Shown: positions 1 through 9,174, counted from the first letter of the stretch. The stretch: 64,000 bases of DNA from Bacteroidaceae bacterium (GCA_017631315.1 JAGBTN010000015.1:62001-126000); one strand, 5' to 3'. The notes: generated by a model not told the origin, from the letters alone. A program made the numbers and translations.

Positions 1-1527
1 CATCGCACAACGCATCTCGCTCATGTTGGCAAAAATCCGTGCCACCATCTCCTGAGGAATGTAGCCCGCACTCACATACTGCTGCATGTAAGCCTGATCC
101 GACGTGGAAATATAATTGCCGAAGAACACGTCGGGCATAAGCCAGAAGAGCAAAGCCATACCACCCGTCAAGGCAAAAGAAACCGTAATGTAATGCACAC
201 GGGGCAAATGGTCCTCCCTGCCACGCAAACAATCAGGGTCCTCAACCACCTTCTTCAATGCCAACATGGCAAGCATCGGAATAGTAAACTCCGCAATAAC
301 CAGTATGCTCGCCACCGTACGGAACTTGTCGTACATCGGAATGTAGTCCAAAAAGAAGTCGGTCAGCCCCATAAAATTCTTGCCCCACGACAGCATAATG
401 CTCAACGCCGTAGCAGCCAACAGGCACCACTTCATAGGACCCTTCACAACAAAGAAGCCCAACCAGAAGAGCATCAACACGAAAGCACCGACATATACAG
501 GGCCGCTCGTGCCGGGTTGCTCACCCCAATACTGCGTAAAGGCACGGTAAAGAGGCGCAAAGGTTGAGTCCGCATGCTTCATCGCCGTTTCATTGTCGGC
601 CAAAAGCTGGCTTGCTCCGCCCTTTGTGTTAGGCACAAGCAGCGTCCAGGTCTCGCCAATGCCGTAACTCCACATGGTGATATAGCTTCTTTCCAGTCCG
701 CTGTCGGTTTGGTCGGCAGGGTCTTTTGTCTTTTGGGTTAACTCACTCTTGCTTCGCATGCTTTCCTTGCTGTATTCCCATGTGTGATACAGGTTGCTGA
801 GGTTAATGCAAACGCCCAGAATGCCACCGATGGCAAAGCAACAGGATGCTTTGAGCCACTTGGCAAACGCTTTCTTGCGAATGGCATCGACAAGGAACGC
901 GAGGGACATAAGGCCAATGACGAAGAGGAAATAGTATGTCATCTGGACGTGATTGCTGAGCACTTGCATGGCTGTAAAGAAGCCTGTGACGACAATGCCC
1001 AGGAGGTATTTGCCTCTGTAGCACAGCAACATGCCGCCTATTGTTGGGGGAATGAAGCTGAGGGTCAGCAGTTTCCAGATGTGTCCGGCTTGTATGATGA
1101 TGAAATAGTAGCTGCTGAAGGCCCACAGCACTGCACCGAGTGCTGCCATCCAAACGCGGAAGTCGAAGGCTCGGAGCATGATGTAGAAGCCCAGAAGCAT
1201 CATGAAGACGTAGGCTGCGTAGGCCGAAAGTTCGGGCAGCCCGAGTTGATAGACGCGTTCCAGCGTGCTGAGTGTTTCGGTGCTGCGGTAGCTGGGGCTC
1301 ATCTGGTAGGTGGGCATTCCGGAGAAGAGGGTGTTGGTCCAGCGTGTTCGTTCGCCGTTGTGGGTTGCTCTGTACTGCTCCATTTCCACACCACTGCCTA
1401 CGGCTCCTGTGTGGTCGTGCCCTGTCAGGACGAGTCCGTCGCGGATGGGCACATAGAAATATGCTATGCTGACGGCCACGAAGAAGAGGACTGCCAGCAC
1501 ATCGGGGAGGATACGTTTATAGTTCAT
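1..1527 (-). CDS. YfhO-like polytopic membrane protein (3' end beyond the window)
   Basis: The minus-strand frame is open from an ATG at 1527 to the window edge, giving 509 residues with no stop. It starts MNYKRILPDVLAVLFFVAVS and has many hydrophobic segments separated by short polar loops, including a long outer loop at roughly residues 260-330. The layout (one early membrane span, a soluble loop around residues 25-80, then repeated spans) fits the YfhO family, large integral membrane proteins linked to glycosylation of envelope polymers. Family members are usually about 800 residues, so about a third is missing. The assignment comes from topology and general resemblance; no catalytic motif is visible. 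It is separated from the upstream rpsO gene by a hairpin. Confidence 0.7.
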   Translation of the reverse strand, partial: MNYKRILPDVLAVLFFVAVSIAYFYVPIRDGLVLTGHDHTGAVGSGVEMEQYRATHNGERTRWTNTLFSGMPTYQMSPSYRSTETLSTLERVYQLGLPELSAYAAYVFMMLLGFYIMLRAFDFRVWMAALGAVLWAFSSYYFIIIQAGHIWKLLTLSFIPPTIGGMLLCYRGKYLLGIVVTGFFTAMQVLSNHVQMTYYFLFVIGLMSLAFLVDAIRKKAFAKWLKASCCFAIGGILGVCINLSNLYHTWEYSKESMRSKSELTQKTKDPADQTDSGLERSYITMWSYGIGETWTLLVPNTKGGASQLLADNETAMKHADSTFAPLYRAFTQYWGEQPGTSGPVYVGAFVLMLFWLGFFVVKGPMKWCLLAATALSIMLSWGKNFMGLTDFFLDYIPMYDKFRTVASILVIAEFTIPMLAMLALKKVVEDPDCLRGREDHLPRVHYITVSFALTGGMALLFWLMPDVFFGNYISTSDQAYMQQYVSAGYIPQEMVARIFANMSEMRCAM

Positions 1528-1548
1528 AGTTCTTTATTATAAAATGAG

Positions 1549-1583
1549 AAAGGCTGCATACCCGCTGAGGGAATGCAGCCTTT
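1549..1583 (-). terminator. Hairpin between rpsO and the YfhO-like gene
   Basis: AAAGGCTGCAT at 1549-1559 pairs with ATGCAGCCTTT at 1573-1583 around a 13-nt loop. T-rich sequence follows on both strands, so it can terminate rpsO on the minus strand. Confidence 0.7.
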
Positions 1584-1609
1584 TGTTTTTTCCAGCGGTG
1601 CTGCGCAGA

Positions 1610-1879
1610 TTACTTACGCAGGCCGAGAGCCTTGATGATGGCACGATAGCGGTTGATGTCGCGACGCTTGAGGTAGTTGAGCAGGGCGCGACGCTTACCT
1701 ACGAGGCCAGTAAGAGCACGTTCGGTGCTGTGGTCCTTGCGGTTTTGCTTCATGTGCTCGGTCAGGTGCTTAATGCGATAGGTGAACAGAGCGATTTGGC
1801 TTTCTGCGCTACCTGTGTCGGTCTTGCTCTGGCCGTACTGACCAAAGATCTCTTCTTTCTTAGCTGAATCTAAGTACAT
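1610..1879 (-). CDS. rpsO: 30S ribosomal protein S15
   Basis: An 89-residue product, the exact usual length of S15. It begins MYLDSAKKEEIFGQYG and contains the family core GSAESQIALFTYRI, H-T-E-H and LLNYLKRRDINRY. S15 binds 16S rRNA helices in the central domain of the small subunit and nucleates platform assembly. A longer start at 1921 is possible, but the ATG at 1879 matches the family N terminus and lies about 75 nt downstream of a good -7 box. It appears to be transcribed alone, with a hairpin at 1549-1583 downstream. Confidence 0.97.
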   Translation of the reverse strand: MYLDSAKKEEIFGQYGQSKTDTGSAESQIALFTYRIKHLTEHMKQNRKDHSTERALTGLVGKRRALLNYLKRRDINRYRAIIKALGLRK

Positions 1880-1953
1880 AATGATATTTGTTATGTGTTG
1901 AACTTGTTTGTCGAACAGCACCTCTCGTCGGCACTGTTTCGCAAATGCGGGTG

Positions 1954-1961
1954 CAAAGGTA
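1954..1961 (-). promoter_or_regulatory. rpsO promoter -7 box
   Basis: TACCTTTG on the minus strand matches the Bacteroidetes TAnnTTTG box, 75 bp upstream of the rpsO start. No exact TTTG -33 element is seen. Confidence 0.6.
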
Positions 1962-2137
1962 CGAAGAAAAGTGAAAAGCGAAAAGCAAATGAAGAAAAAT
2001 TATTTGTTTATCAGCACTTTTTCGTCTTTTTACCCTTCCGAGTGGTGGTTTTCCCTTGTGTGTTGTGAGGCTTTGGGTGGCTTTCTTATGCAAAGTCCTA
2101 TCGGGCCGGGAGAGGCATCTGCCGGGGCATCTGTCAA

Positions 2138-2203
2138 AAAGGTGTGCCTTGTTGGCAATAATGGTTAAGCATTATGGGCAGAATGGTTAACCTTTCCGGC
2201 CTA
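2138..2203. repeat. 22-bp phased palindrome array 1
   Basis: Three consecutive 22-bp units begin AAGGTGTGCC, ATGGTTAAGC and ATGGTTAACC. A shared module TGGCAGTAGATGTTTT follows at 2206-2221 and recurs at 12784-12799. The rest of the 1880-2265 gap shows no gene. Confidence 0.8.
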
Positions 2204-2265
2204 CTTGGCAGTAGATGTTTTGGGGCACGGCAAGGGGGTGTCGGAAAGATGGTCTGACGGCAGTG

Positions 2266-2721
2266 TCAATGCTCTGCTGCTGACATGATTTCGCGCAAGG
2301 GTATCATCACGAAATCTCGCTCCTGCATACGGGGATGAGGCAAAGTGAGTGTGGGGGTGGAAAGGTGGAGGTTGCCATACATAAGCAGGTCTATATCGAT
2401 GGGACGATCGTGGTATATGCCGTCATGCGACTTCGTCTTTCGCCCCAACTCACGCTCTATCTGCTGTGTCCGCTCGAGACATTGCTCGGGGGCGAGTGCC
2501 GTGCGGACCAGGCAGGCTGCATTGAGAAACGGGTTTTCGCTGTGAAAGCCCCAGGGCTCGGTCTGGATGAACGACGAGACACGCTGCACCGTGCCGATGC
2601 GCTCCTCTATCAACGCAATGGCACGGTGTAACATCTCTTCTCTGTCGCCCAGATTCGAGCCCAGAGAAAGGTATAGATTTTCCTCCTTCGGAGAATGGGC
2701 GCAAGCCGTCTTATCAGTCAT
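2266..2721 (-). CDS. folK: 6-hydroxymethyl-7,8-dihydropterin pyrophosphokinase
   Basis: 151 residues. FolK transfers pyrophosphate from ATP to 6-hydroxymethyl-dihydropterin in folate synthesis. The start of the fold is seen in [16 protein letters not shown] (about residues 16-31). The family signature [11 protein letters not shown] and the following [16 protein letters not shown] are both present. It is the last gene of the miaB-ftsX-DUF3098-uppP-truB-queA-folK series, and its first codons overlap the queA stop by 8 bp, which implies translational coupling. Short, single-domain form; no FolB or FolP fusion. Confidence 0.93.
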   Translation of the reverse strand: MTDKTACAHSPKEENLYLSLGSNLGDREEMLHRAIALIEERIGTVQRVSSFIQTEPWGFHSENPFLNAACLVRTALAPEQCLERTQQIERELGRKTKSHDGIYHDRPIDIDLLMYGNLHLSTPTLTLPHPRMQERDFVMIPLREIMSAAEH

Positions 2722-3796
2722 TCAATATCAACATGGCATCGCCATAGGTACCGAAACGGTAGCGGCGCTCGGGGTCGTTCTCGTTGAAACGAAGTGCCTC
2801 CTTGTAAGCCTTCATGATAAGATCGTAGCCTCCGAAAGCACATGTCAGCATGAGCAACGTGCTGTAAGGCAGGTAGAAATTGGCAACCATAGCGTCTGCC
2901 AAGTGGAAATCGTAGGGCGGGAAGATGAAACGGTTCGTCCAGCCGTGATACTCCTTGAGCTGACCGTCGGTGGAAACCGCAGTTTCCAGAACACGCTGCA
3001 CGGTGGTGCCGACTGCCACAACCTTATGACCCTCCTTGCGAGCACGGTTGATAATGTCGCAAGCCTGCTGCTCGACGTGCATCTCCTCGCTGTCCATCTT
3101 GTGCTTCGTCAAGTCCTCCACATCAATGTCGCGGAAGTTGCTCAAACCACAGTGCAAGGTGACAAAGGCAAAGTCCACACCCTTAATCTCCATCATCTTC
3201 ATGAGCTGGGGCGAGAAGTGCAAGCCCGCCGTAGGAGCCGTAACAGCACCCTCCTTCTCGGCAAAGATGGTTTGGAAGTTCTCCACATCCTCGGGCAAAG
3301 CGTCACGCCTGAGAATATGCTTTGGAATGGGTGGCTCGCCAAGCGCAAAGAGCGAACGCTTGAACTCCTCGTGAGTGCCATCGTAAAGGAAACGCAACGT
3401 GCGTCCGCGGCTCGTAGTGTTGTCAATCACCTCGGCCACCATCGACTCGTCCTCGCCGAAATAAAGCTTGTTACCAATACGAATCTTGCGAGCAGGATCG
3501 ACCAGCACGTCCCACAAACGCATCTCCTTGTTCAACTCACGCAAAAGGAACACCTCAATCTTCGCACCCGTCTTTTCCTTATTACCATACAGGCGCGCCG
3601 GAAAAACCTTCGTGTCGTTGAAAACAAAAACATCCTTCTCGTCGAAATAGTTGAGCACATCGCGGAAAGATTCATGATGCTCGATAATTCCACGCTTGGC
3701 ATGAATAACCATCAAACGACAATCGTCGCGGAAAGGCGTCGGTTCCTGCGCAATACGATCCTCTGTCAGTTTGTACTTGAATTGCTGAAGTTTCAT
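2714..3796 (-). CDS. queA: S-adenosylmethionine:tRNA ribosyltransferase-isomerase
   Basis: 360 residues, typical for QueA, which transfers the ribosyl moiety of SAM to 7-aminomethyl-7-deazaguanine in tRNA to make epoxyqueuosine. The protein has the expected start ([20 protein letters not shown]), the conserved [14 protein letters not shown] segment near residue 60 and [13 protein letters not shown] near residue 190. It lies between truB (45-bp gap) and folK (8-bp overlap) in one operon, so two tRNA-modification genes and a folate gene are co-transcribed. Confidence 0.96.
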   Translation of the reverse strand: MKLQQFKYKLTEDRIAQEPTPFRDDCRLMVIHAKRGIIEHHESFRDVLNYFDEKDVFVFNDTKVFPARLYGNKEKTGAKIEVFLLRELNKEMRLWDVLVDPARKIRIGNKLYFGEDESMVAEVIDNTTSRGRTLRFLYDGTHEEFKRSLFALGEPPIPKHILRRDALPEDVENFQTIFAEKEGAVTAPTAGLHFSPQLMKMMEIKGVDFAFVTLHCGLSNFRDIDVEDLTKHKMDSEEMHVEQQACDIINRARKEGHKVVAVGTTVQRVLETAVSTDGQLKEYHGWTNRFIFPPYDFHLADAMVANFYLPYSTLLMLTCAFGGYDLIMKAYKEALRFNENDPERRYRFGTYGDAMLILND

Positions 3797-3841
3797 ATCT
3801 TGTTGGCGTTATGACATTAAATATCTTACAACTTTATACAA

Positions 3842-4555
3842 TTATTCGGTTCCCGTCTCTGTAATCTCCTGCTCATCCAGCCAGGCAGAGAAGTCCTCCA
3901 CCTGCATGCAGTCCTCCACCCTGACATTGCCCACACGAGTACGGCGCAGGCTCACAAGGTGAGCACCACTGTCGAGAGCCAAGCCAATGTCGCGGGCCAA
4001 AGCACGGATATACGTACCCTTACTGCAAACAACACGTATCGTGGCCTGCATCGTGGCAGGATTAAAGCACTGCAACTCTATCTCATCAATAACCAAAACC
4101 TTCGGCTTCAGTTCTACCTCCTCACCCTTTCGGGCAAGATCATAAGCACGCTTCCCATCAACCTTACAAGCAGAATATGCCGGCGGCACCTGCTCAATAC
4201 GGCCAAGGAAACGGCCCAAAGCCTCGCGAACCAACTCCTCAGTGATATGATCCGTAGGATACGTCTGGTCAACAGGCTTTTCAAGGTCAAAACAAGGCGT
4301 CGTCGCACCCAGCTGAAGCGTAGCAACATATTCCTTAACTTCAGCTTGAAGCTCATCAATACGCTTCGTCGCCCTACCCGTACAGACAACCATCACACCA
4401 GTAGCCAAAGGGTCGAGCGTACCGGCATGGCCCACCTTGAGGCGCTTCACACCCAGCCGACGGCTCAATTGCCACCGTATCTTACTTACCACATCAAAGC
4501 TCGTCCACCTCAAAGGCTTGTCGAAACAAAGTATTTCTCCTTCTTGAAAATTCAT
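3842..4555 (-). CDS. truB: tRNA pseudouridine-55 synthase
   Basis: 237 residues. TruB converts U55 of the T-loop to pseudouridine. The catalytic motif is visible as GHAGTLDPLATGVMVV (near residues 43-58, with Asp in TLDPLA), and the second family block PPAYSACKVDGKRAYDLARKG near residue 140. It lacks the long C-terminal PUA extension of the E. coli enzyme, as is common in this phylum. The ATG shares one base with the uppP stop (TGATG), so the two are translationally coupled. Confidence 0.96.
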   Translation of the reverse strand: MNFQEGEILCFDKPLRWTSFDVVSKIRWQLSRRLGVKRLKVGHAGTLDPLATGVMVVCTGRATKRIDELQAEVKEYVATLQLGATTPCFDLEKPVDQTYPTDHITEELVREALGRFLGRIEQVPPAYSACKVDGKRAYDLARKGEEVELKPKVLVIDEIELQCFNPATMQATIRVVCSKGTYIRALARDIGLALDSGAHLVSLRRTRVGNVRVEDCMQVEDFSAWLDEQEITETGTE

Positions 4556-5418
4556 CAGTCAACCATTACAAGTGAATGACCCGACCATAGAAAGCCGAGA
4601 ATAACAAGGCCCACAATAATACGATAGATACCGAAAGCCTTGAAACCATATTTGGCAAGAAAATCCACAAACCACTTCATTGCCAGCAATGCCACAACGA
4701 AAGCCACCACACAACCAAGGGCAAGCATCGTCAAATTGTCGCGTGTTGCCCAGCTCGCATCAGCCTCATCGCCAAAAAACAACTGCAGAAAGTCCAAAGC
4801 AGTGGCTGCCGCCATCGTAGGAACGGCAAGGAAAAACGAGAACTCTGCTGCAGCACGACGCGTCAGTTTCTGTGCCATGCCGCCAACAATGGTTGCCATC
4901 GAACGCGACACACCCGGTATCATGGCGATACACTGGAACAGGCCTATACGGAAAGCACGACTCTCTGTCAGTTGGTTCTGCTCGCTGCCTTTGTTGAAAA
5001 GGCGGTCGCAAAAAAGCATAAAGATGCCGCCCACGACCAGCATTACTGCTACAACTTCCACACTTTCGAGAAAGCGATCTATCAATCCCGTCATCTTTCC
5101 GACGAAACCTATCACTACTGCCGGCACGAAAGCCACAAGCAATTTCCAATAGAAGTCCCACTTATGGAGGAAAGCCCGAAGAGGTGTGCTGCCTGCAGGG
5201 GCTGGTGTTCGGTTCAGACGGAAGAAGCGATTCCAGTAAAGACACACAACGGAAAGGATGGCACCGAACTGGATGATGATGGTAAAGGCCTTCACAAAAG
5301 GTGTACTCTCCACTCCGAGCAGGTTCTGTGCGATAATCATGTGACCCGTCGAGGACACGGGAAGGAACTCGGTAAGGCCTTCGACTATGGCAATAATGAT
5401 TGTCTCGATAGCTGTCAT
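4555..5418 (-). CDS. uppP: Undecaprenyl-diphosphate phosphatase
   Basis: 287 residues with about eight hydrophobic spans. UppP (BacA) dephosphorylates undecaprenyl pyrophosphate at the membrane to recycle the lipid carrier for peptidoglycan and other polymers. Both family signatures are present: the EGLTEFLPVSSTGHMII block near residue 14 and the IPGVSRSMATI block near residue 168. It sits between the DUF3098 gene (11-bp gap) and truB (1-bp overlap). The order is a known Bacteroidetes arrangement linking division and envelope genes to tRNA modification. Confidence 0.96.
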   Translation of the reverse strand: MTAIETIIIAIVEGLTEFLPVSSTGHMIIAQNLLGVESTPFVKAFTIIIQFGAILSVVCLYWNRFFRLNRTPAPAGSTPLRAFLHKWDFYWKLLVAFVPAVVIGFVGKMTGLIDRFLESVEVVAVMLVVGGIFMLFCDRLFNKGSEQNQLTESRAFRIGLFQCIAMIPGVSRSMATIVGGMAQKLTRRAAAEFSFFLAVPTMAAATALDFLQLFFGDEADASWATRDNLTMLALGCVVAFVVALLAMKWFVDFLAKYGFKAFGIYRIIVGLVILGFLWSGHSLVMVD

Positions 5419-5429
5419 GCCTGTCCCTT

Positions 5430-5663
5430 TTATTTGTTATCCTTGTCTTGTTTTTCTGTTTTGGGCTTGTACATGATGGCGAACATAATGAATATGAAGC
5501 CAAAGAGGCTTACCACCGGTGCCACTTTGATACGGCGAACGCTGAAAATGTCCGGATTGAAGACGCCTTCTGCGCTGCCTTCGCCCGACATCAGGACGAG
5601 GCCAATGATAACGATGGCCATGCCGATAGCGAGCAGGATGTAGTTCTTTTTACTGAATGCCAT
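5430..5663 (-). CDS. DUF3098 family small membrane protein
   Basis: 77 residues with two membrane spans (about 8-25 and 48-66), separated by a polar segment containing VFNPDIFSVRRIKVAP, which marks DUF3098. The C-terminal tail is highly charged (KPKTEKQDKDNK). The function is unknown. It sits between ftsX and uppP, the position it usually holds in Bacteroidetes, which suggests a role near the divisome or cell wall; that is inference from context. Confidence 0.88.
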   Translation of the reverse strand: MAFSKKNYILLAIGMAIVIIGLVLMSGEGSAEGVFNPDIFSVRRIKVAPVVSLFGFIFIMFAIMYKPKTEKQDKDNK

Positions 5664-5743
5664 ATTGTTTTTGTTTTGCTATTTTGCTGTTTTCTGTGTT
5701 TTTTCTTGTGCTTCTGCCGGTGAGGGGACGAGTGTTCTTGCTC

Positions 5744-6619
5744 TTAATAGAGTTTCGAGCTGCGCATCTTCAGGCAGTGTGTTACGGAGAAGAATGTGCA
5801 AAGGATGGTCAACACGAGTCCGACTACGAGTATTGCGACTGCGGTATATGTCATATTTTGCTGTGTGACGTAGCGGAATACTTCTTCGTCGTGGGATGCT
5901 GCCCAATAGATTCCTGCAAAGAGGGCTGCGTTGGCTATGATTGCGGAGGCTATGCCCATCCAGAATGCCTTTATGAGGAACGGGCGTCTTATAAAGCTCC
6001 ATCTTGCGCCTACGAGTTTCATTGTGTAGAGCAGGAAGCGGTGGTTATATACGCTCAACCTTACTGTGTTGTTGATGAGGCTCAGCGATATGATGATGAG
6101 CAGCATTGCTATGGCGAGCAGGAAGAAGGATGCGCGCTGCAGGTTGCGGTTGAGGCTGTCGACGAGGTCTTTCTGGTAGATGACTTCGGCTATGTTTTTT
6201 GTGGTGCGCAGTTCGGTGCTTATCCATTGCAGGCTGTCGGTGACGGAGTATTCGGGCTTGACTTTTATTTCCATTGATATGGAGAATGGGTTGGCTCCGA
6301 GGAATTCTGTGGGGTCGATGCCCATGCTTTCTATCTGTTCCTGCATGGCTTGTTCGCGACTGATGTAGTCGATGTTGCCTACGTAGCGCAGGTTGCAGAG
6401 TGAGTCTTGCAGTTGTTTGGCCTGGGTTGTCTGTACGTCGTCGTTCAGGACGATGGTGACGGTGAGGTTTTCCTTGACGCTATCGGCCACGACTCGTGCG
6501 GTTAGCGACAGGAGTATCACGAGTCCGATGAGGATGAGTACGAGGCTTGTGCTGATGGTACTGGTGATGGTCTGCACGTTCCAGTGCATCTTGTTTTTCT
6601 TTCTCCTTTTGTGCGCCAT
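5744..6619 (-). CDS. ftsX: Cell-division permease-like protein FtsX
   Basis: 291 residues with the four-span FtsX topology. One span lies at about 21-45, then an extracytoplasmic domain (46-170), then three spans (about 170-195, 225-245, 260-283). FtsX works with the ATPase FtsE to activate peptidoglycan hydrolases at the septum. No ftsE is in the window; in this phylum ftsE is often elsewhere. The basic N terminus MAHKRRKKNK is typical. It starts 9 bp after miaB ends and is followed by DUF3098 and uppP. Confidence 0.93.
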   Translation of the reverse strand: MAHKRRKKNKMHWNVQTITSTISTSLVLILIGLVILLSLTARVVADSVKENLTVTIVLNDDVQTTQAKQLQDSLCNLRYVGNIDYISREQAMQEQIESMGIDPTEFLGANPFSISMEIKVKPEYSVTDSLQWISTELRTTKNIAEVIYQKDLVDSLNRNLQRASFFLLAIAMLLIIISLSLINNTVRLSVYNHRFLLYTMKLVGARWSFIRRPFLIKAFWMGIASAIIANAALFAGIYWAASHDEEVFRYVTQQNMTYTAVAILVVGLVLTILCTFFSVTHCLKMRSSKLY

Positions 6620-6628
6620 TGTTTTTCG

Positions 6629-7939
6629 TTATTGTTCTATGACGTTTCCTTTGAGGGTTGCGCTGCTGCTTTCTGTTATGATGACGGGGGCTGTCTGTCC
6701 GATGCGGAGTTCTTTGCGTGGCACGATGACGACTTTGTTCTGCCCTGTTCGGCCGAAGAGCTCGTCTTTGCTGCGTTTGCTGACGCCTTCTACGAGGATT
6801 TCGTACTGTTTGCCGATGCTTTGTCGGTTGGCTTCGGCGGAGAGTTCGTTCTGGAGTGCGATGATTTCGTTGAGGCGTCGTATCTTGATTTCTTCGGGGA
6901 CGTCATCGGGAAGGTGTTTGCTGGCGTATGTGCCGGGGCGTTCGCTGTACTTGAACATGAAGGCGCTGTCGTAGCCTACCTTGCGCATGAGGTCGAGGCT
7001 CTGCTGGTGGTCTTCTTCTGTCTCGCTGCTGTAGCCGACGAAGATGTCGGTGGAGATGGCGCAATCGGGTATGATGCGGCGTATGGCTTCCACGCGTTCC
7101 AGGTACCACTGGCGTGTGTACTTGCGGTTCATGAGTTTCAGTATGCGGTCGCTTCCGCTTTGTACGGGCAGATGTATGTGGTGGCAGATGTTGGGTTCCT
7201 CTGCAATGACGTGGAGGGTTTCGTCGCTCATGTCTTTGGGATGTGAGGTGGTGAAGCGCACTCTCATTTGCGGGACTTCGCGTGCCACGAGGCGAAGCAG
7301 TTGTGGGAAGGCGGTGTCGCCGCAGAGGTAGGAGTTGACGTTCTGCCCGAGCAGTGTGACTTCTTTGTAGCCTCGTTCTTGCAGGTCGCGACATTCGCGC
7401 AGGATGCTTTCCACGTCTCGGCTGCGTTCGCGTCCGCGTGTGTAGGGGACGATGCAGTAGTGGCAGAAGTTGTTGCAGCCTCGCATGATGCTGACGAAGC
7501 CGGAGATGTGTGGTCCGCAGATGCGGCTGGGCACGACATCGCGATAGGTTTCTGTGGTGGAGAGTTCGATGTTGATGGCCTTGTGTCCGCATTCGACTTG
7601 GGATATGAGGTCGGGCAGCGACATATAGGCGTCGGGGCCTGCTACGATGTCGACGTGATGCTTCTCGATGAGTTCTTCTTTCACACGCTGCGCCATGCAT
7701 CCGAGCACGCCGACGATGAGCCGGCGGCCTTTCTTCTGCAGGCTGTAGAAGTATTCCAGGCGTGAGATTATCTTTTGTTCGGCATTGTCGCGCACGGAGC
7801 ATGTGTTGAGGAAGACGGCGTCTGCCTCGTCTATGTTTGTGGTTACTTCATAGCCGGCCATGCCCATCACGCTGGCCACCACTTCGCTGTCTGCCACATT
7901 CATTTGGCATCCGTATGTTTCTATAAGCAGTTTTTTCAT
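6629..7939 (-). CDS. miaB: tRNA-2-methylthio-N6-dimethylallyladenosine synthase
   Basis: About 436 residues from the ATG at 7939 (MKKLLIETYGCQMNVADSEV). MiaB is a radical-SAM methylthiotransferase acting on i6A37 of tRNA. Visible parts are the N-terminal UPF0004 domain with conserved cysteines (YGCQMN, NTCSVRD, GVLGCMAQ), the radical-SAM motif in CNNFCHYCIVPYTRGRE, and a C-terminal TRAM domain. A longer frame starts at 8041, but a -7 box at 7974-7981 would place the transcript start inside it, so the 7939 start is preferred. First gene of the seven-gene operon down to folK. Confidence 0.95.
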   Translation of the reverse strand: MKKLLIETYGCQMNVADSEVVASVMGMAGYEVTTNIDEADAVFLNTCSVRDNAEQKIISRLEYFYSLQKKGRRLIVGVLGCMAQRVKEELIEKHHVDIVAGPDAYMSLPDLISQVECGHKAINIELSTTETYRDVVPSRICGPHISGFVSIMRGCNNFCHYCIVPYTRGRERSRDVESILRECRDLQERGYKEVTLLGQNVNSYLCGDTAFPQLLRLVAREVPQMRVRFTTSHPKDMSDETLHVIAEEPNICHHIHLPVQSGSDRILKLMNRKYTRQWYLERVEAIRRIIPDCAISTDIFVGYSSETEEDHQQSLDLMRKVGYDSAFMFKYSERPGTYASKHLPDDVPEEIKIRRLNEIIALQNELSAEANRQSIGKQYEILVEGVSKRSKDELFGRTGQNKVVIVPRKELRIGQTAPVIITESSSATLKGNVIEQ

Positions 7940-7973
7940 CTTCCTTTCAGTGCAGACTTCTCCATTTTCGATG

Positions 7974-7981
7974 CAAAGATA
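7974..7981 (-). promoter_or_regulatory. miaB operon promoter -7 box
   Basis: TATCTTTG on the minus strand, about 35 bp upstream of the preferred miaB start. It decides against the longer start at 8041. Confidence 0.6.
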
Positions 7982-8096
7982 CATCTTTTTTGTGAGAATA
8001 GCGATTTTTTGCTTGCAAAATGTGCCGTGCAAAGTGTTCATAAGGCAAAATCGTGTAGCACCGTGTTAGGAAGGGCATACTTGGGGTGCCAAAATA

Positions 8097-8206
8097 ATGG
8101 TTAACCTTTCGGCGAATAATGGTTAAGCATTCTGCCCATAATGGTTAAGCATTATTACAATAAAGGCGTGCCTTTCTCGCTGGGAAGGCACGCCTTGTAT
8201 TCTGAG
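8097..8206. repeat. 22-bp phased palindrome array 2, running into a terminator
   Basis: Three units beginning ATGGTTAACC, ATGGTTAAGC and ATGGTTAAGC lie at exact 22-bp spacing. In the same phase they continue into AAGGCGTGCC and AAGGCACGCC, the two arms of a strong hairpin. Confidence 0.8.
8163..8196 (-). terminator. Terminator hairpin downstream of ddh
   Basis: AAGGCGTGCCTT (8163-8174) pairs with AAGGCACGCCTT (8185-8196). It lies at the 3' end of ddh (minus strand), and each arm coincides with one 22-bp array unit. Confidence 0.75.
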
Positions 8207-8233
8207 TTCCTCCGGCTCGGGGCGTAAGAGGCT

Positions 8234-9133
8234 CTAAACCAGATGGGCAATAATCTGTTCGCGGTCGCCGGGCAGATAGTCGATGACGGGGATTTCTATC
8301 ATGGTGTAGGCACCGGGCTGTTGCCTCATCGTGGCACGGGCTGCATTGACAAGCACCTGAGCCGTAAGGGCCGGGTTGTTGATTTTCATGTTGAACTCGA
8401 AGAGTTGGTTGTGCGTCTGTCCGCTCACGCCCTTGCGGACGAGGTTCACGCCATGGCCTACATCGTTCAGCGCATCCACGCTCTCCACCTGGAAGACGTG
8501 CGTCTCGTCGTGGGAGAAATAAGGGTCTGCCTTGATGGCCTTCGTCACTTCCTCCAGGCTGGCACCCTCCTCCAACTCCACATATACCATGCGGCGATGG
8601 ATTCCCTCGCCCACGGGGATGGTCATCGAGAGGGCATCCTTCACACCAGCCTTGCTGCGGACGCAGACACTGTGGCCCATGCTACGGCCGGGGCCGAAGT
8701 TGGTGTAGGTAAGTCCCTTGGGAGCAAGGCTCTCCATGAGCGTGCGGACGATGCTGTCGCTGCCCGGATCCCAGCCGGCAGACACAATGCTCACGGCACC
8801 ATACTGCTTGGCGGCAGCCGAAAGCGAACGGCGCAAATCGAGAATAGACGAGTGGATGTCGTAGCTGTCCACCGTGTTGATGCCCAGCGCCAGGCACTTC
8901 AGCGCATACTCCTCCACGGAGCGCGTAGGCGTAGCCAGAATGGCAACATCCACCTTGCCCAACTCTGCAATATCCTTCACCACAGCATAGCCGGCCAACT
9001 CGGCAGGCGCATCAGCAGTACCACTGCGGCGAACAATGCCGGCAATCTCCATATCCGAAGCGGCCTGCAACGCCTGAACAGCATACTTACCAATGTTTCC
9101 GTATCCAACAACTGCTACTCTCAACTTATCCAT
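8234..9133 (-). CDS. ddh: meso-diaminopimelate D-dehydrogenase
   Basis: 299 residues from the ATG at 9133 (MDKLRVAVVGYGNIGKYAVQ). Ddh is an NADP-dependent enzyme that aminates tetrahydrodipicolinate directly to meso-diaminopimelate, bypassing the succinylase route to lysine and peptidoglycan precursors. The Rossmann motif GYGNIG (10-15) is at the N terminus, and the substrate-binding region contains SAGWDPGSDSIVRTL, TNFGPGRSMGHS and GVSGQTHNQLFEFNMKINNP. An upstream start at 9208 would precede the -7 box at 9175-9182 and is rejected. Single-gene unit ended by the hairpin at 8163-8196. Confidence 0.95.
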   Translation of the reverse strand: MDKLRVAVVGYGNIGKYAVQALQAASDMEIAGIVRRSGTADAPAELAGYAVVKDIAELGKVDVAILATPTRSVEEYALKCLALGINTVDSYDIHSSILDLRRSLSAAAKQYGAVSIVSAGWDPGSDSIVRTLMESLAPKGLTYTNFGPGRSMGHSVCVRSKAGVKDALSMTIPVGEGIHRRMVYVELEEGASLEEVTKAIKADPYFSHDETHVFQVESVDALNDVGHGVNLVRKGVSGQTHNQLFEFNMKINNPALTAQVLVNAARATMRQQPGAYTMIEIPVIDYLPGDREQIIAHLV

Positions 9134-9174
9134 GTCTTGTGTTCTTTTGTTATATGTTATCCTGTTTGCGTTGA

